A stretch of 64,000 nucleotides of DNA, from the NCBI RefSeq assembly GCF_013778505.1, contig NZ_JAAOWU010000009.1, forward strand, positions 1 through 64,000, read 5' to 3'. Below the pieces are notes generated by a model, which ran no database searches, was not told the origin of the DNA, and saw only the letters and a list, made by a program, of their open reading frames with translations. Below, piece after piece: positions 17,401 to 26,501 of the stretch; positions within the stretch are counted from its first letter, which is position 1, and every line of letters starts with the position of its first letter. Origin of the DNA: Pseudomonas sivasensis (lineage in GTDB: Bacteria; Pseudomonadota; Gammaproteobacteria; Pseudomonadales; Pseudomonadaceae). The position numbers were made by a program, and so were the translations under genes.

Positions 17401-17850
17401 ATGCCGCCTATCGTGCTGGTGCTCAACGGCCCCAACCTCAACCTGCTCGGCACCCGCGAGCCCGCCACCTACGGCCATGAAACCCTGGCCGACGTCGCCG
17501 CCCTGTGCGGGCGCAGTGCCGATAAGCTCGGGCTGAAAATCGAATTTCGCCAGACCAATCACGAAGGCGAACTGCTGGACTGGATCCACGGCGCCCGTGG
17601 CCGTTGCGCCGGTATCGTGATCAATCCTGCGGCCTGGACGCACACCTCGGTGGCGATTCGTGACGCTCTGGTGGCCAGTGAAGTGCCGGTGATCGAAGTG
17701 CATTTATCCAACGTGCATGCCCGCGAAGCATTTCGTCATCACTCCTTTGTATCGCCCATCGCCAAAGCGGTGCTCGCCGGTTTTGGCAGCCACGGCTACC
17801 ACCTGGCCCTGGAACACTTCAGCCAATTGCTGAAGGGATCGGTTCAATGA
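17401..17850 (+). CDS. aroQ: Type II 3-dehydroquinate dehydratase
   Basis: Reversibly dehydrates 3-dehydroquinate to 3-dehydroshikimate. The 149 residues have the type II signature: VLVLNGPNLNLLGTREPATYG with the catalytic Tyr near residue 25, the EFRQTNHEGELLDWIHGA segment, NPAAWTHTSVAIRDAL, and the EVHLSNVHAREAFRHHSFVS histidine motif. It overlaps the following shikimate dehydrogenase gene by 4 bp and sits in a catabolic cluster with quiC and a permease. It is therefore probably the degradative, quinate-induced paralogue and not the housekeeping aromatic biosynthesis copy. Confidence 0.92.
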   Translation: MPPIVLVLNGPNLNLLGTREPATYGHETLADVAALCGRSADKLGLKIEFRQTNHEGELLDWIHGARGRCAGIVINPAAWTHTSVAIRDALVASEVPVIEVHLSNVHAREAFRHHSFVSPIAKAVLAGFGSHGYHLALEHFSQLLKGSVQ

Positions 17851-18695
17851 AACAGCGCATCCTCGCCGGCCTGATCGGCGCCGGTATCCAGGCTTCCCGT
17901 ACCCCCGCTCTGCATGAACAGGAAGGCGACGCCCAAGGTTTGCGTTACCTGTATCGCCTGATTGATCTGGAGCCGCTGCACCTGGACACCAACGCCCTGC
18001 CCGACCTCCTGCGTGCAGCCGAGCAGATGCACTTCACCGGACTGAACATTACCTACCCGTGCAAACAGGCCATCCTACCGCTGCTCGATGAACTGTCCGA
18101 TGAAGCACGGGGTATCGGCGCGGTGAATACGGTGGTGTTCAAAGACGGCAAACGCATCGGCCACAACACCGATTGCCTGGGGTTCGCCGAAGGTTTCCGG
18201 CGCAACCTTAATGATGTGCCACGTCAGCGCGTGGTGCAGATGGGCGCCGGTGGTGCGGGCGCGGCGGTGGCCCATGCGCTGTTGGCTGAGGGTGTGGAGC
18301 ACTTGAGCATTTTCGACGTGGACGCCAGCCGCGCCCGCGCCCTTGTGGATAACCTCGCCCAGCGCTTCGGCAGCGGTCGTGCGCAAGTGGGTCTTGATTT
18401 AGACAACGCGATGGCCGAGGCCGATGGTCTGGTCAACACCACGCCAATGGGCATGGCCAAACTGCCGGGTATGCCGATGCCGGCGACTCTGTTGCGGGCG
18501 CAATTGTGGGTCGCGGAAATCGTGTATTTCCCGCTGGAAACCGAACTGCTGCGCAACGCCCGCGCCTTGGGTTGCCGCACGTTGGATGGCGGCAATATGG
18601 CGGTGTTTCAGGCGGTAAAGGCGTTTGAGTTGTTTAGTGGTCAAGTGGCGGATGCGCAGCGGATGTTGGCGCACTTCAAGAGTATGAATGCCTGA
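17847..18695 (+). CDS. aroE: Shikimate/quinate dehydrogenase, AroE family
   Basis: NAD(P)-dependent dehydrogenase interconverting shikimate (or quinate) and the dehydro compound. It has 282 residues. The substrate domain carries SRTPALHEQEGDAQGLRYLY and GLNITYPCKQAILPLLDEL with the catalytic lysine. The Rossmann motif is MGAGGAGAAVAHALL and the conserved VNTTPMGM follows. The variant substrate motif SRTPALH resembles YdiB/QsuD-like catabolic members more than biosynthetic AroE. Translation is coupled to aroQ. Whether it prefers quinate or shikimate cannot be decided from sequence. Confidence 0.88.
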   Translation: MKQRILAGLIGAGIQASRTPALHEQEGDAQGLRYLYRLIDLEPLHLDTNALPDLLRAAEQMHFTGLNITYPCKQAILPLLDELSDEARGIGAVNTVVFKDGKRIGHNTDCLGFAEGFRRNLNDVPRQRVVQMGAGGAGAAVAHALLAEGVEHLSIFDVDASRARALVDNLAQRFGSGRAQVGLDLDNAMAEADGLVNTTPMGMAKLPGMPMPATLLRAQLWVAEIVYFPLETELLRNARALGCRTLDGGNMAVFQAVKAFELFSGQVADAQRMLAHFKSMNA

Positions 18696-18725
18696 AATGT
18701 GGAGGGGGCAAGCCCCCTCCCACAT
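18696..18725. terminator. Single REP palindrome acting as likely two-way terminator
   Basis: AATGTGGAGGGGGC and its near-complement form a very GC-rich stem with a two-base loop, directly after the aroE stop and before the convergent TetR gene's end. Confidence 0.7.
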
Positions 18726-18742
18726 TGGGTTAGGCGCTGTAT

Positions 18743-19408
18743 TCAGGCCTGCAGGTAACGCAACACCGACTCGCAGATCATCTCGCGATGCCGCTGTTTA
18801 ACCACTTCATCCGACAGCTCGATCTGAAAAAGCTCACTGAACGTATGGCGGTTGGACACGCGGTAAAAGCTGAATGAGTTGATCAGCAAGTGCACATCCA
18901 GCGGCTCCAGCCCTTCACGGAACACCCCCATCTCGGCGCCTCGGCGCAATGTCGCGCCCAGCCCTTCAAGGATCTTGCTGTTCATCGCCTTGATCGTGTC
19001 GGTGCGTTTCACGTACTCGGCATTGTGGATATTTTCGATGCTGACGATCCGCACAAAATCCACGTTCTGATCGTGGTGATCAAAGGTGAATTCCACCAGC
19101 CGCCGAATCGCCTCACGCGGCTCCAGCGCCGTAAGGTTCATGCGTGCTTCGGTGTTGCGGATATCGCCGTAGAGTTTCTCCAAAACCTCAACGTACAACT
19201 GCTCTTTACTGCCGAAGTAGTAATAGATCATGCGTTTGGAGGTGTGGATGCGCTCGGCAATGGCGTCCACGCGAGCGCCGGACAGGCCTTGTTGGACAAA
19301 CTCCACAATGGCTTCCTGGAGGATGTTCTCGCGGGTCTTTTCCGGATTGTTCTTACGACTCTTGCGCGGTGCGTCTGGCACCTCGGGGAGTTCGGGACTT
19401 GAGGTCAT
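18743..19408 (-). CDS. TetR/AcrR-family regulator of the quinate/shikimate cluster
   Basis: Probable repressor. It has 221 residues. A basic N-terminal tail (RKSRKNNPEKTRENIL) precedes the helix-turn-helix (GLSGARVDAIAERIHTSKRMIYYYFGSKEQLYVEVLEKLY). The C-terminal ligand and dimer domain is less conserved. I start at ATG 19408; the longer frame from 19477 has no family similarity. It lies between aroQ-aroE and quiC, and a perfect AACCGGTT palindrome lies in the quiC-permease gap. It therefore probably controls this cluster, with a pathway intermediate as inducer (inference). Confidence 0.85.
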   Translation of the reverse strand: MTSSPELPEVPDAPRKSRKNNPEKTRENILQEAIVEFVQQGLSGARVDAIAERIHTSKRMIYYYFGSKEQLYVEVLEKLYGDIRNTEARMNLTALEPREAIRRLVEFTFDHHDQNVDFVRIVSIENIHNAEYVKRTDTIKAMNSKILEGLGATLRRGAEMGVFREGLEPLDVHLLINSFSFYRVSNRHTFSELFQIELSDEVVKQRHREMICESVLRYLQA

Positions 19409-19488
19409 GGTGCGCTCACGGCCATTTTTATTTTGCAGGCCGCGATTATGGGGCCCGGTGCTCCCCGAAGGAAGCACCCGACACCCTC

Positions 19489-21390
19489 TTATAAACGTGC
19501 CTGACGCACTGCACCGCTGCGGGATTTGGCCATCGCCGCCAGACGCACCGCCACGTTGGCCGCGCCGTAGCCGGCGTAACCGTTCTTGCGCTGGATGATC
19601 TCGAAGAAGAACCGCCCTTCAAACGGTTCGGTGTACACATGAAACAACTCACCGCCCTGGGCGTCGCGGTCGTACAACACGTTGTAGTACGCCAACTCGC
19701 TGAGGAACTCATCGTCAAAATCAAAGCGTGCAGCCAGGTCGTCGTAATAGTTGAGCGGGATATCCAACAGCGGCACGCCGGCCTCTTTCGCGCGGCGCAC
19801 CTCGGCGAAAATGTCCGCGCAATCGAAGGCAATGTGGTGCACGCCCGAACCGCGATAGCTCGATAGCGCGTGGGAAATGGCAGTGTTGCGGTTTTCGGAG
19901 ATGTTCAGCGGCAGGCGAATCGAGCTGCAACGGCTGCGCAATGCGCGGCTTTTGACCAGGCCGTAGGGGTCGGGCAACACCACTTCGTCATCAGCTTCAA
20001 AGTCCAGCAGGCTCTTATAGAACAGCACCCAACTGTCGAGGCTGTCGGCCGGCAAGGCCATGGCCATGTGGTCGATACGCAGCAAACCACCGGCGTCGGT
20101 CGCAGCGGATTGCAGATTGAAATCGGTGTCGTACAAACCACCCTCGCTCTGGTCCACCAGGTAAATCAAGCTGCCGTCCGGCGCGCGCACGGCCGCCAAC
20201 TCCAGCTCGTTAGGCCCGACCAGTCCGCGATAGGGTTGGCCTTTATAGGCGACCGCTCGCTCCAGAGCCTTGGCGCTGTCCTTGACCCGGATCGCCGTGG
20301 CGCACAAAGACGGTCCATGGGCTTCGAAAAAGTTATGGGCGAAGGAATAGGGTTCGCAGTTGAGGATCAGGTTGATATCGCCCTGGCGCAGTAGGCTCAC
20401 GCTCTTGGAGCGGTGCTGCCCGGCCTTGACGAAACCCAGGCGTTCCAGCCAGTTCGTCAGCTTGGCACCGAGGTTTTCATCGACCGCAAACTCAAGGAAT
20501 TCAATGCCGTCGTATTCGCTGGCCGCCGGGGTTTCAAACAGGATATCGACCGGCGTGGCAGGCGCCTCCTCGGCCAGACGCTGGCGGGTTTTCTCCTCCA
20601 GGTACAGCAAAGAACGCAGGCCATCGGCGGCATTGGCCCGAGTCGGCGCCGCACGGAAACCATCGTTGAAAATTTCCAGGGACAACGGCCCGGTGTAGCC
20701 GCTCTTGATGATCGGCGCCAAAAAGCCCGCCAGATCGAATTCGCCCTGACCGGGGAAGCAGCGGAAATGGCGGCTCCACTCCAGCACATCCATGGCCAGG
20801 ATCGGCGCGTCGGCCATTTGCACAAAGAAGATCTTGTCGCCTGGGATCTCGGCGATGGCAGTTGGGTCGCCCTTGAGCGACAGGGTATGGAAGCTGTCGA
20901 GCAGCACGCCGAGGCTTGGGTGATCAACCTGACGCACCAGATTCCACACCTGTTGCCAGGTGTTCACGTGCTTGCCCCAGGCCAGCGCTTCATAACCGAT
21001 GCGCAAGCCGCGGCGCCCGGCATGTTCGGCCAGCAGGCTCAAGTCATCGAGGAGAATACGTTCATCGCCGACGCAATCGGCCGAGGCGTTGCTGCACACC
21101 AGCACCAGGTCCGTGCCCAGTTCCTGCATCAGGTCGAATTTGCGCTCGGCCCGTTCCAAGTTGCGCGCCAGACGGTCGCGTCGGCAGCCTTCAAAGTCGC
21201 GAAATGGCTGGAACAAGGTAATGGCGATGCCGAGGTCGGCGCACATCTGCCTAACTTCCCGTGGGCTGCCGTCGTAATACAACAGGTCGTTCTCGAAGAT
21301 CTCAACCCCGTCAAACCCGGCGGCGGCGATGGCTTCAAGCTTTTCCGGCAGGGTGCCGCTCAAGGAAACAGTGGCAATGGAACGTTGCAT
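19489..21390 (-). CDS. quiC: 3-dehydroshikimate dehydratase fused to an HPPD-like domain (QuiC1 type)
   Basis: Converts 3-dehydroshikimate to protocatechuate, feeding the beta-ketoadipate pathway. It has 633 residues in two parts. Residues 1-285 form an AP-endonuclease-2-like TIM barrel (MQRSIATVSLSGTLPEKLEAIAAAGFDGVEIFENDLL; metal ligands in FHTLSLKGDP and QGEFDL). Residues about 295-620 form a vicinal-oxygen-chelate domain like 4-hydroxyphenylpyruvate dioxygenase (DHMAMALP, GSGVHHIAFDC, GRFFFEIIQRKNGYAGYGAANVAVRLAAM). This fusion is known in P. putida and P. aeruginosa. The VOC half has its own metal motifs, but its activity is not established here. Confidence 0.92.
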   Translation of the reverse strand: MQRSIATVSLSGTLPEKLEAIAAAGFDGVEIFENDLLYYDGSPREVRQMCADLGIAITLFQPFRDFEGCRRDRLARNLERAERKFDLMQELGTDLVLVCSNASADCVGDERILLDDLSLLAEHAGRRGLRIGYEALAWGKHVNTWQQVWNLVRQVDHPSLGVLLDSFHTLSLKGDPTAIAEIPGDKIFFVQMADAPILAMDVLEWSRHFRCFPGQGEFDLAGFLAPIIKSGYTGPLSLEIFNDGFRAAPTRANAADGLRSLLYLEEKTRQRLAEEAPATPVDILFETPAASEYDGIEFLEFAVDENLGAKLTNWLERLGFVKAGQHRSKSVSLLRQGDINLILNCEPYSFAHNFFEAHGPSLCATAIRVKDSAKALERAVAYKGQPYRGLVGPNELELAAVRAPDGSLIYLVDQSEGGLYDTDFNLQSAATDAGGLLRIDHMAMALPADSLDSWVLFYKSLLDFEADDEVVLPDPYGLVKSRALRSRCSSIRLPLNISENRNTAISHALSSYRGSGVHHIAFDCADIFAEVRRAKEAGVPLLDIPLNYYDDLAARFDFDDEFLSELAYYNVLYDRDAQGGELFHVYTEPFEGRFFFEIIQRKNGYAGYGAANVAVRLAAMAKSRSGAVRQARL

Positions 21391-21470
21391 AGCGCGACTC
21401 CCGGCATTTAAGGCTCGTCTTATTTACGGCAAATTATTGGCCGCTAAACTACTCACAGCAATTAAAATGT

Positions 21471-21484
21471 ACGAACCGGTTAGT
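21471..21484. promoter_or_regulatory. Candidate TetR operator in the quiC-permease divergent promoter
   Basis: ACGAACCGGTTAGT, a palindrome around AACCGGTT with matching AC/GT ends. It lies between the divergent quiC and MFS genes, five bases from a PcaR box. The TetR gene of the cluster is the natural candidate to bind it. Confidence 0.6.
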
Positions 21485-21489
21485 TTTTG

Positions 21490-21504
21490 GTGCGATTATC
21501 GAAC
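21490..21504 (-). promoter_or_regulatory. PcaR box
   Basis: On the minus strand it reads GTTCGATAATCGCAC, identical to the 15-bp P. putida PcaR site as I remember it. It lies in the divergent quiC-permease promoter region and suggests control by the beta-ketoadipate regulator PcaR. Confidence 0.7.
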
Positions 21505-21622
21505 ACTAAGCCTCTTTGGCGAATTGACGATTTTTTAGCCGCTGCGCACCATCGATCCCGCACCAACGTTTAGAAAAGACCCAGAACACACCATAAAAAT
21601 TTCAAAAAACGGGTACAACCAC

Positions 21623-22957
21623 ATGCCTTCGCAAAACTCCGCCCTGGCTTCGCGCCCCGGCACCCCGCACGCCGGCATCGGCGACAAGATCCGCGGCGCC
21701 ATGGCCGTCGGTAAAACTCGCTGGGGCATGTTGGCCCTGGTGTTCTTCGCCACCACCCTCAACTACATCGACCGCGCTGCCTTGGGCGTGATGCAACCGA
21801 TCCTCGCCAAAGAGATGAGCTGGACGGCGATGGACTACGCCAACATCAACTTCTGGTTCCAGGTGGGCTACGCGATTGGCTTTGTGCTGCAAGGCCGATT
21901 GATCGACAAGGTCGGCGTGAAACGCGTGTTCTTCTGCGCGGTGCTGCTGTGGAGCCTGGCCACCGGCGCCCACGGCCTGGCCACCTCGGCCGTCGGCTTT
22001 ATGGTCTGTCGCTTTATCCTTGGGCTGACCGAAGCCGCCAACTACCCGGCCTGCGTCAAGACCACGCGCCTGTGGTTCCCCGCTGGTGAGCGCGCCGTGG
22101 CAACCGGGATTTTCAACGCCGGTACCAACGTTGGCGCGATGATGACGCCAATGCTGCTGCCGCTGATCCTGCATGTGTGGGGCTGGCAGGCTGCCTTCCT
22201 GTGCATGGCATCGCTGGGCGCGATCTGGCTGGTGTTCTGGGGGTTGAAGTACTACAACCCGGAAGATCATCCGAACGTTAAACAATCAGAATTGGATTAC
22301 GTGCAACGGGAAGTCGAGCCGGAACAGCCTGGCGTGCCGTTCAGCCGAATCCTGCGTATGCGCGGCACTTGGGCCTTTGCGATTGCCTACGCACTGACCG
22401 CGCCGGTGTTCTGGTTTTACCTGTATTGGCTGCCGCCGTTCCTGAACCAGCAATACAACCTGGGCATCAACGTGACCCAGATGGGCATCCCATTGATCAT
22501 CATCTACCTGACCGCCGACTTCGGCAGCGTGGGTGGGGGCATCCTGTCGTCATTCCTGATCGGCCGTGGGATGAACTCGATCAAGGCGCGGCTGTTGTCG
22601 ATGCTGCTGTTTGCCTGCTGCATCGTCGGCGTGATCATGGCGGCCGGTTCCAGCCAACTGTGGGTCGCGGTATTTGCCATCTCCCTGGCCATCGGCGCGC
22701 ATCAGGCCTGGACCGCCAACATCTGGAGCCTGGTGATGGACTACACGCCCAAGCACATGATGAGCACCGTGTTCGGCTTCGGCGGCATGTGCGCAGCCAT
22801 CGGCGGCATGTTCATGACCCAGATCGTCGGCCATATCCTCACCGTGACCAACAACAACTACACCGTGTTGTTCACCCTGATCCCGGCGATGTACTTCATA
22901 GCGCTGACGTGGATGTACTTCATGGCGCCGCGCAAGATTCCTACCGTCGACGCCTGA
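21623..22957 (+). CDS. MFS transporter, likely uptake of quinate/shikimate or a related acid
   Basis: Major facilitator of the anion:cation symporter type. It has 444 residues and about 12 membrane segments. It carries the motifs TLNYIDRAALGVMQPILAKEM, LQGRLIDKVGVKRVF and FILGLTEAANYPACVKTTRLWFPAGERAVATGIFNAGTN. These are characteristic of the ACS family (glucarate, phthalate, galactonate and similar acids). The gene is divergent from quiC and shares its regulatory region, so quinate, shikimate or dehydroshikimate is the likely substrate. It ends one base before the convergent EamA gene's stop, leaving no room for a terminator. Confidence 0.85.
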   Translation: MPSQNSALASRPGTPHAGIGDKIRGAMAVGKTRWGMLALVFFATTLNYIDRAALGVMQPILAKEMSWTAMDYANINFWFQVGYAIGFVLQGRLIDKVGVKRVFFCAVLLWSLATGAHGLATSAVGFMVCRFILGLTEAANYPACVKTTRLWFPAGERAVATGIFNAGTNVGAMMTPMLLPLILHVWGWQAAFLCMASLGAIWLVFWGLKYYNPEDHPNVKQSELDYVQREVEPEQPGVPFSRILRMRGTWAFAIAYALTAPVFWFYLYWLPPFLNQQYNLGINVTQMGIPLIIIYLTADFGSVGGGILSSFLIGRGMNSIKARLLSMLLFACCIVGVIMAAGSSQLWVAVFAISLAIGAHQAWTANIWSLVMDYTPKHMMSTVFGFGGMCAAIGGMFMTQIVGHILTVTNNNYTVLFTLIPAMYFIALTWMYFMAPRKIPTVDA

Positions 22958-22958
22958 T

Positions 22959-23837
22959 TTACCGACGCCGCTGCTGCCAGGCAGCGGCCAACCCGCTCAT
23001 GCAGATCACCCCGATACCCACCACCGTGGTCATATCGGGGGTATGGCTGAACACCAGCCAACCCAACAACCCCGCGAACACAATCTGGCAATAGCCGAAC
23101 GGCGCCAGCAAGGCCGGCGCCGCAAAGCGGAACGCCTGGGTCAGCATCAAGTGCGCGGTCATCCCGCACGTGCCCAGCGCCAGCATCATCACCCCATGCC
23201 ACAGCGTGGGGATCTGCCAGAAGAACGGCACCATCGCGCTCATCACCAGGGTATTGCACAACCCGGCGAAGAAATTGCTCGTGGTAGGCGTGTCGTACTG
23301 GCTGAGGATGCGTGTGAGCAACTGGTAGAAGCAGAAGAACAGCGCCGAGCACAGCGGCAGCAACACCGCCGGGGTGAAGAGTTCACCGCCGGGATGGATG
23401 ATCACCAGCACGCCGACAAACCCGCAGATCACCGCCAGCCATTGGCCACGCGTGACGTGCTCACCCAGCAGCGGCACCGACAGCGCGGTCACCAGGATCG
23501 GCGCCAGGAAGTTCACCGCCGTGGCTTCCGCCAGCGGGATGTAATGCAGGGCCGAGGTAAAAAACAGGCTGGTGCCCAACAGGCACAACGCCCGCACCAC
23601 CTGCATGCCTGGCCGTTTGCTGCGCAGCACGCGCAAGCCTGATTGCGGCAGGAAAATACCGGCCATCAACAAGGTGTGCACCAGGTAGCGCGCCCATACC
23701 ACCATCACAATCGGGTAAAAACCGGCCAAGTATTTGGACAAGGCGTCGTGGCTGGAGAACAGGAACGTCGCCGCCACAATCAGCAAAATGCCTTTGAAGG
23801 GATGGTTGATGCCGGACAACGGGGTACTAAGGGTCAT
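22959..23837 (-). CDS. EamA/DMT-family transporter
   Basis: Inner-membrane drug/metabolite transporter of unknown substrate. It has 292 residues, ten hydrophobic segments and two EamA repeats (HPFKGILLIVAATFLFSSHDALSKYL... and the second half after LFTPAVLLPLCSALFFCFYQLL). The conserved RYLVHTLLMAG and EATAVNFLAPILVTALSVPLLGE segments are present. The start is ATG 23837, with an AGAGA purine stretch upstream. It is convergent with the MFS gene and nearly touches it. Confidence 0.85.
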   Translation of the reverse strand: MTLSTPLSGINHPFKGILLIVAATFLFSSHDALSKYLAGFYPIVMVVWARYLVHTLLMAGIFLPQSGLRVLRSKRPGMQVVRALCLLGTSLFFTSALHYIPLAEATAVNFLAPILVTALSVPLLGEHVTRGQWLAVICGFVGVLVIIHPGGELFTPAVLLPLCSALFFCFYQLLTRILSQYDTPTTSNFFAGLCNTLVMSAMVPFFWQIPTLWHGVMMLALGTCGMTAHLMLTQAFRFAAPALLAPFGYCQIVFAGLLGWLVFSHTPDMTTVVGIGVICMSGLAAAWQQRRR

Positions 23838-24035
23838 TGAATTCTCTTGCGTGGCGAGCGGAACGCTGAGCGCTGAACGAAGAAGCACTCAACCCGGTAA
23901 TCTAGCAGCCGGGCCGAAGTCTGCCCAAAGAGCATAACCAAACACCGGGCGAACAGCGCACTAAATCACGGGAACCGAGTCCAACCCTGCACGTTCGCCC
24001 CCGTGCTGCACACTTTTTAACCAAGGCCTGTTGCT

Positions 24036-24449
24036 ATGAAAAAAACCCTCTTTGTTCTGTCTACCCTTGCCCTGCTCAGCGCCTGCAACCAGGAGGCCAA
24101 GGAAACGCCCAAACCCGCGCCAGCCTCTGTGCAGGCCACCCTGGTGCCCGAGACCCCACCCACCGATAAATGGGTCGGCAAGTGGATCGGCGTCGAAGGC
24201 CTGAACCTGACTATCGCCAAGGACGACACCATCGGCCGTGGCCACTACGTTCTCACCATGCAATACGGCCTTGATGCGGACGATTCCGGCACCTTCAAGG
24301 GCGAAGCAGCTGAAGACGGTATCGCCTTCACCCGCCCGGACGGCCCGCAATTGCTGCGTGCCGGCGACGGCGAAGCCACTGGGCTGAAATGGCTGGCCGA
24401 TAAAAAAGACTGCCTGATCGTCGCCACCGGAGAAGGGTATTGCCGCTAA
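24036..24449 (+). CDS. Small lipoprotein of unknown function
   Basis: The protein has 137 residues. A lipoprotein signal MKKTLFVLSTLALLSAC has Cys17 as the acylation site. A Pro-rich linker follows (KETPKPAPASV), then a beta-rich domain (DKWVGKWIGVEGLNLTIAKDD...). The residue after the Cys is Asn, not Asp, so transport to the outer membrane is expected. The end DKKDCLIVATGEGYCR has two cysteines that could pair. I do not recognise a named family. It is 57 bp before the metallopeptidase gene and could share its transcript. Confidence 0.75.
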   Translation: MKKTLFVLSTLALLSACNQEAKETPKPAPASVQATLVPETPPTDKWVGKWIGVEGLNLTIAKDDTIGRGHYVLTMQYGLDADDSGTFKGEAAEDGIAFTRPDGPQLLRAGDGEATGLKWLADKKDCLIVATGEGYCR

Positions 24450-24506
24450 TACCGGCCATACTCAAACCACATTTTTGTAGGACCGTTCATCAAGAGGATT
24501 GCCCCC

Positions 24507-25394
24507 ATGCTATGGAAAAAAGGCCGACGCAGCGACAACGTGGTGGATGCCCGCGAGGACAGTGGCGGCGGCGGTGGCGGCATGCGTTTTGGCGGTGGCA
24601 AGGGTTTGAGCCTGACCGCGATTGTGCTGATCGTCGGTATTGGCTGGCTGACCGGCCAGGACCCGATGCAGATCCTCGGCCAATTGACCGGCCAAATGGA
24701 ACAGGCGCCGTCCGTCAGCACGCAGTCGCGCCAGGCGCCGCCGGCCAATGATGAACACGCCGATTTCGTCCGCGCAGTGCTCGGCGATACCGAAGACACC
24801 TGGGCTCAGGTGTTTCAGGAAAACGGCCTGACATACAAGAACCCGAAACTGATCCTGTTCCGTGGCCGGGTCAATTCCGCCTGTGGTGGCGCCACCTCGG
24901 CCAGCGGTCCGTTCTATTGCCCGGCTGACCAACAGGTCTACCTGGACCTGGATTTCTTCCGGGAAATGTCCCAACGCTTCCAGGCCTCCGGCGATTTCGC
25001 CCAGGCCTACGTGATCGCCCACGAAGTTGGGCACCATGTGCAGACGTTGCTCGGTATTTCCTCGAAGATCCAGAATGCGCGCCAACAGGGTCGGCAGATG
25101 CAAGGCGACGGCGGTCTACTGGTACGCCAGGAGCTGCAAGCCGACTGTTTTGCCGGCGTGTGGGCCAACCGTGCGCAAAAACGCCTGAACTGGCTGGAAG
25201 CCGGCGACATTGAAGAAGCCCTGAACGCAGCCAACGCCATCGGCGATGATCGCTTGCAGCAACAGGGTCAAGGGCGCGTGGTGCCGGACTCGTTTACCCA
25301 CGGCACCTCGGCACAGCGGGTTCGCTGGTTCAAGACCGGTTTCGCCCAGGGCCAGATCACCCAATGCGACACCTTCACGGCCAAGAGTCTTTAA
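24507..25394 (+). CDS. Neutral zinc metallopeptidase, YpfJ/KPN_02809 family
   Basis: The protein has 295 residues. The N-terminus begins MLWKKGRRSDNVVDAR, followed by a glycine run and one membrane anchor (LSLTAIVLIVGIGWLTG). The catalytic domain contains the conserved CGGATSASGPFYCPADQQVYLDLDFF and the zinc-binding HEVGHHVQ at about residue 172, followed by RQELQADCFAGVW with the third ligand region. These are the hallmarks of the putative neutral zinc metallopeptidase family, whose role is not established. The GAGGATTG ribosome site is well spaced. The next gene starts directly after the stop. Confidence 0.92.
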   Translation: MLWKKGRRSDNVVDAREDSGGGGGGMRFGGGKGLSLTAIVLIVGIGWLTGQDPMQILGQLTGQMEQAPSVSTQSRQAPPANDEHADFVRAVLGDTEDTWAQVFQENGLTYKNPKLILFRGRVNSACGGATSASGPFYCPADQQVYLDLDFFREMSQRFQASGDFAQAYVIAHEVGHHVQTLLGISSKIQNARQQGRQMQGDGGLLVRQELQADCFAGVWANRAQKRLNWLEAGDIEEALNAANAIGDDRLQQQGQGRVVPDSFTHGTSAQRVRWFKTGFAQGQITQCDTFTAKSL

Positions 25395-26369
25395 ATGAAT
25401 AAGCGATGGGGCTTGCTGCTGACTTTATTAGTGTCGTGCTCAACCCTGGCGGCTGAACACGGCGTCAAAGTCGTCAGCCCCGATCGTTTTCACCTGGACG
25501 CCGGCGACCTCAGCCTCGGCGTGAGCCAGGACTGGCGCCAGCCGCTGCCTAACGTCACCCGCGCCCTGATTCTTGTGCATGGTCGCCTACGCAATGCGCA
25601 GACCTACCTGCAAAGCGGTATCGATGCCGCCGAGCACGCAGGCGTTAGCGCGAATACGCTAGTCATCGCGCCGCAGTTTCTGAATGCGTCCGACATCAAG
25701 CGCAACCATCTGGACGGCCAAGTACTGCGCTGGAACGGCAACGACTGGATGGCCGGCGAGCCTTCCACCGGCCCAGGCCAAATCAGCTCCTACGGCGCCC
25801 TTGACCAGATCATCAAGCACCTGGGCAACCGCACGCTGTTTCCAGCTTTAAAGGAAATCGTCGTCGCCGGCCATTCCGGCGGTGGCCAGGTAGTGCAGCG
25901 CTTCGCCCTCACCGGCCATGATCACCCAACCCTGAAAAACGAAGGCATCCGCCTGCGCTATGTGGTGGCCAACCCGTCGTCCTATGCCTACTTCAGCCGA
26001 CAGCGACCGGTGCAGTTCGATACCGCCAGTTGCCCAGGCTTCAACGATTGGAAGTACGGCCTGCAACACCTGCCGGCCTACGCCAAAGGCCAAAGCGCCG
26101 AGCAGTTGGAGCAGGCCTACGTGTCACGGGACATCACCTACCTGCTGGGCCAGCAAGACACTGATCCGAACCATCCTGCGTTGGATAAAAGCTGTGAGGC
26201 AGAGACACAGGGCGCCTATCGGCTGATGCGTGGGCATAACTATTTTGACTACCTCAAACACCGGCATCCGCAGTTGAGCCAGACGCTGGTTGAGGTGCCA
26301 GGGGTGGGGCATAACGGGGATGAAATGTTTACTTCGCCCGAAGGGCAGAAGGTGCTGTTCACTCAGTAA
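25395..26369 (+). CDS. Secreted alpha/beta hydrolase
   Basis: The protein has 324 residues with a cleavable signal peptide (MNKRWGLLLTLLVSCSTLAAE). The oxyanion region is RALILVHGRLRNAQTY, the nucleophile elbow VAGHSGGGQVVQRFA gives Ser in GHSGG, and the C-terminal VPGVGHNGDEMF supplies the likely histidine. The substrate is unknown. The ATG follows the metallopeptidase stop with no gap, so the genes are probably cotranscribed. A REP pair follows. Confidence 0.8.
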   Translation: MNKRWGLLLTLLVSCSTLAAEHGVKVVSPDRFHLDAGDLSLGVSQDWRQPLPNVTRALILVHGRLRNAQTYLQSGIDAAEHAGVSANTLVIAPQFLNASDIKRNHLDGQVLRWNGNDWMAGEPSTGPGQISSYGALDQIIKHLGNRTLFPALKEIVVAGHSGGGQVVQRFALTGHDHPTLKNEGIRLRYVVANPSSYAYFSRQRPVQFDTASCPGFNDWKYGLQHLPAYAKGQSAEQLEQAYVSRDITYLLGQQDTDPNHPALDKSCEAETQGAYRLMRGHNYFDYLKHRHPQLSQTLVEVPGVGHNGDEMFTSPEGQKVLFTQ

Positions 26370-26393
26370 TACCTGAAGAAACAGTCTCAACAT

Positions 26394-26480
26394 GTGGGAG
26401 GGGGCTTGCCCCCGATAGCAGTGTGTCAGTCAGCAATTTTTTAACTGACAGACCGCTATCGGGGGCAAGCCCCCTCCCAC
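26394..26480. repeat. REP inverted pair
   Basis: Two inverted GTGGGAGGGGGCTTGC arms between the convergent hydrolase and HAD-phosphatase genes. Confidence 0.9.
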
Positions 26481-26501
26481 ATTTGATCTCTGTTGCTTGG
26501 G

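Noticed and set aside
20413..21411. 332-aa plus-strand frame opposite quiC
   Set aside because: Antisense shadow of a conserved gene; no start signal.
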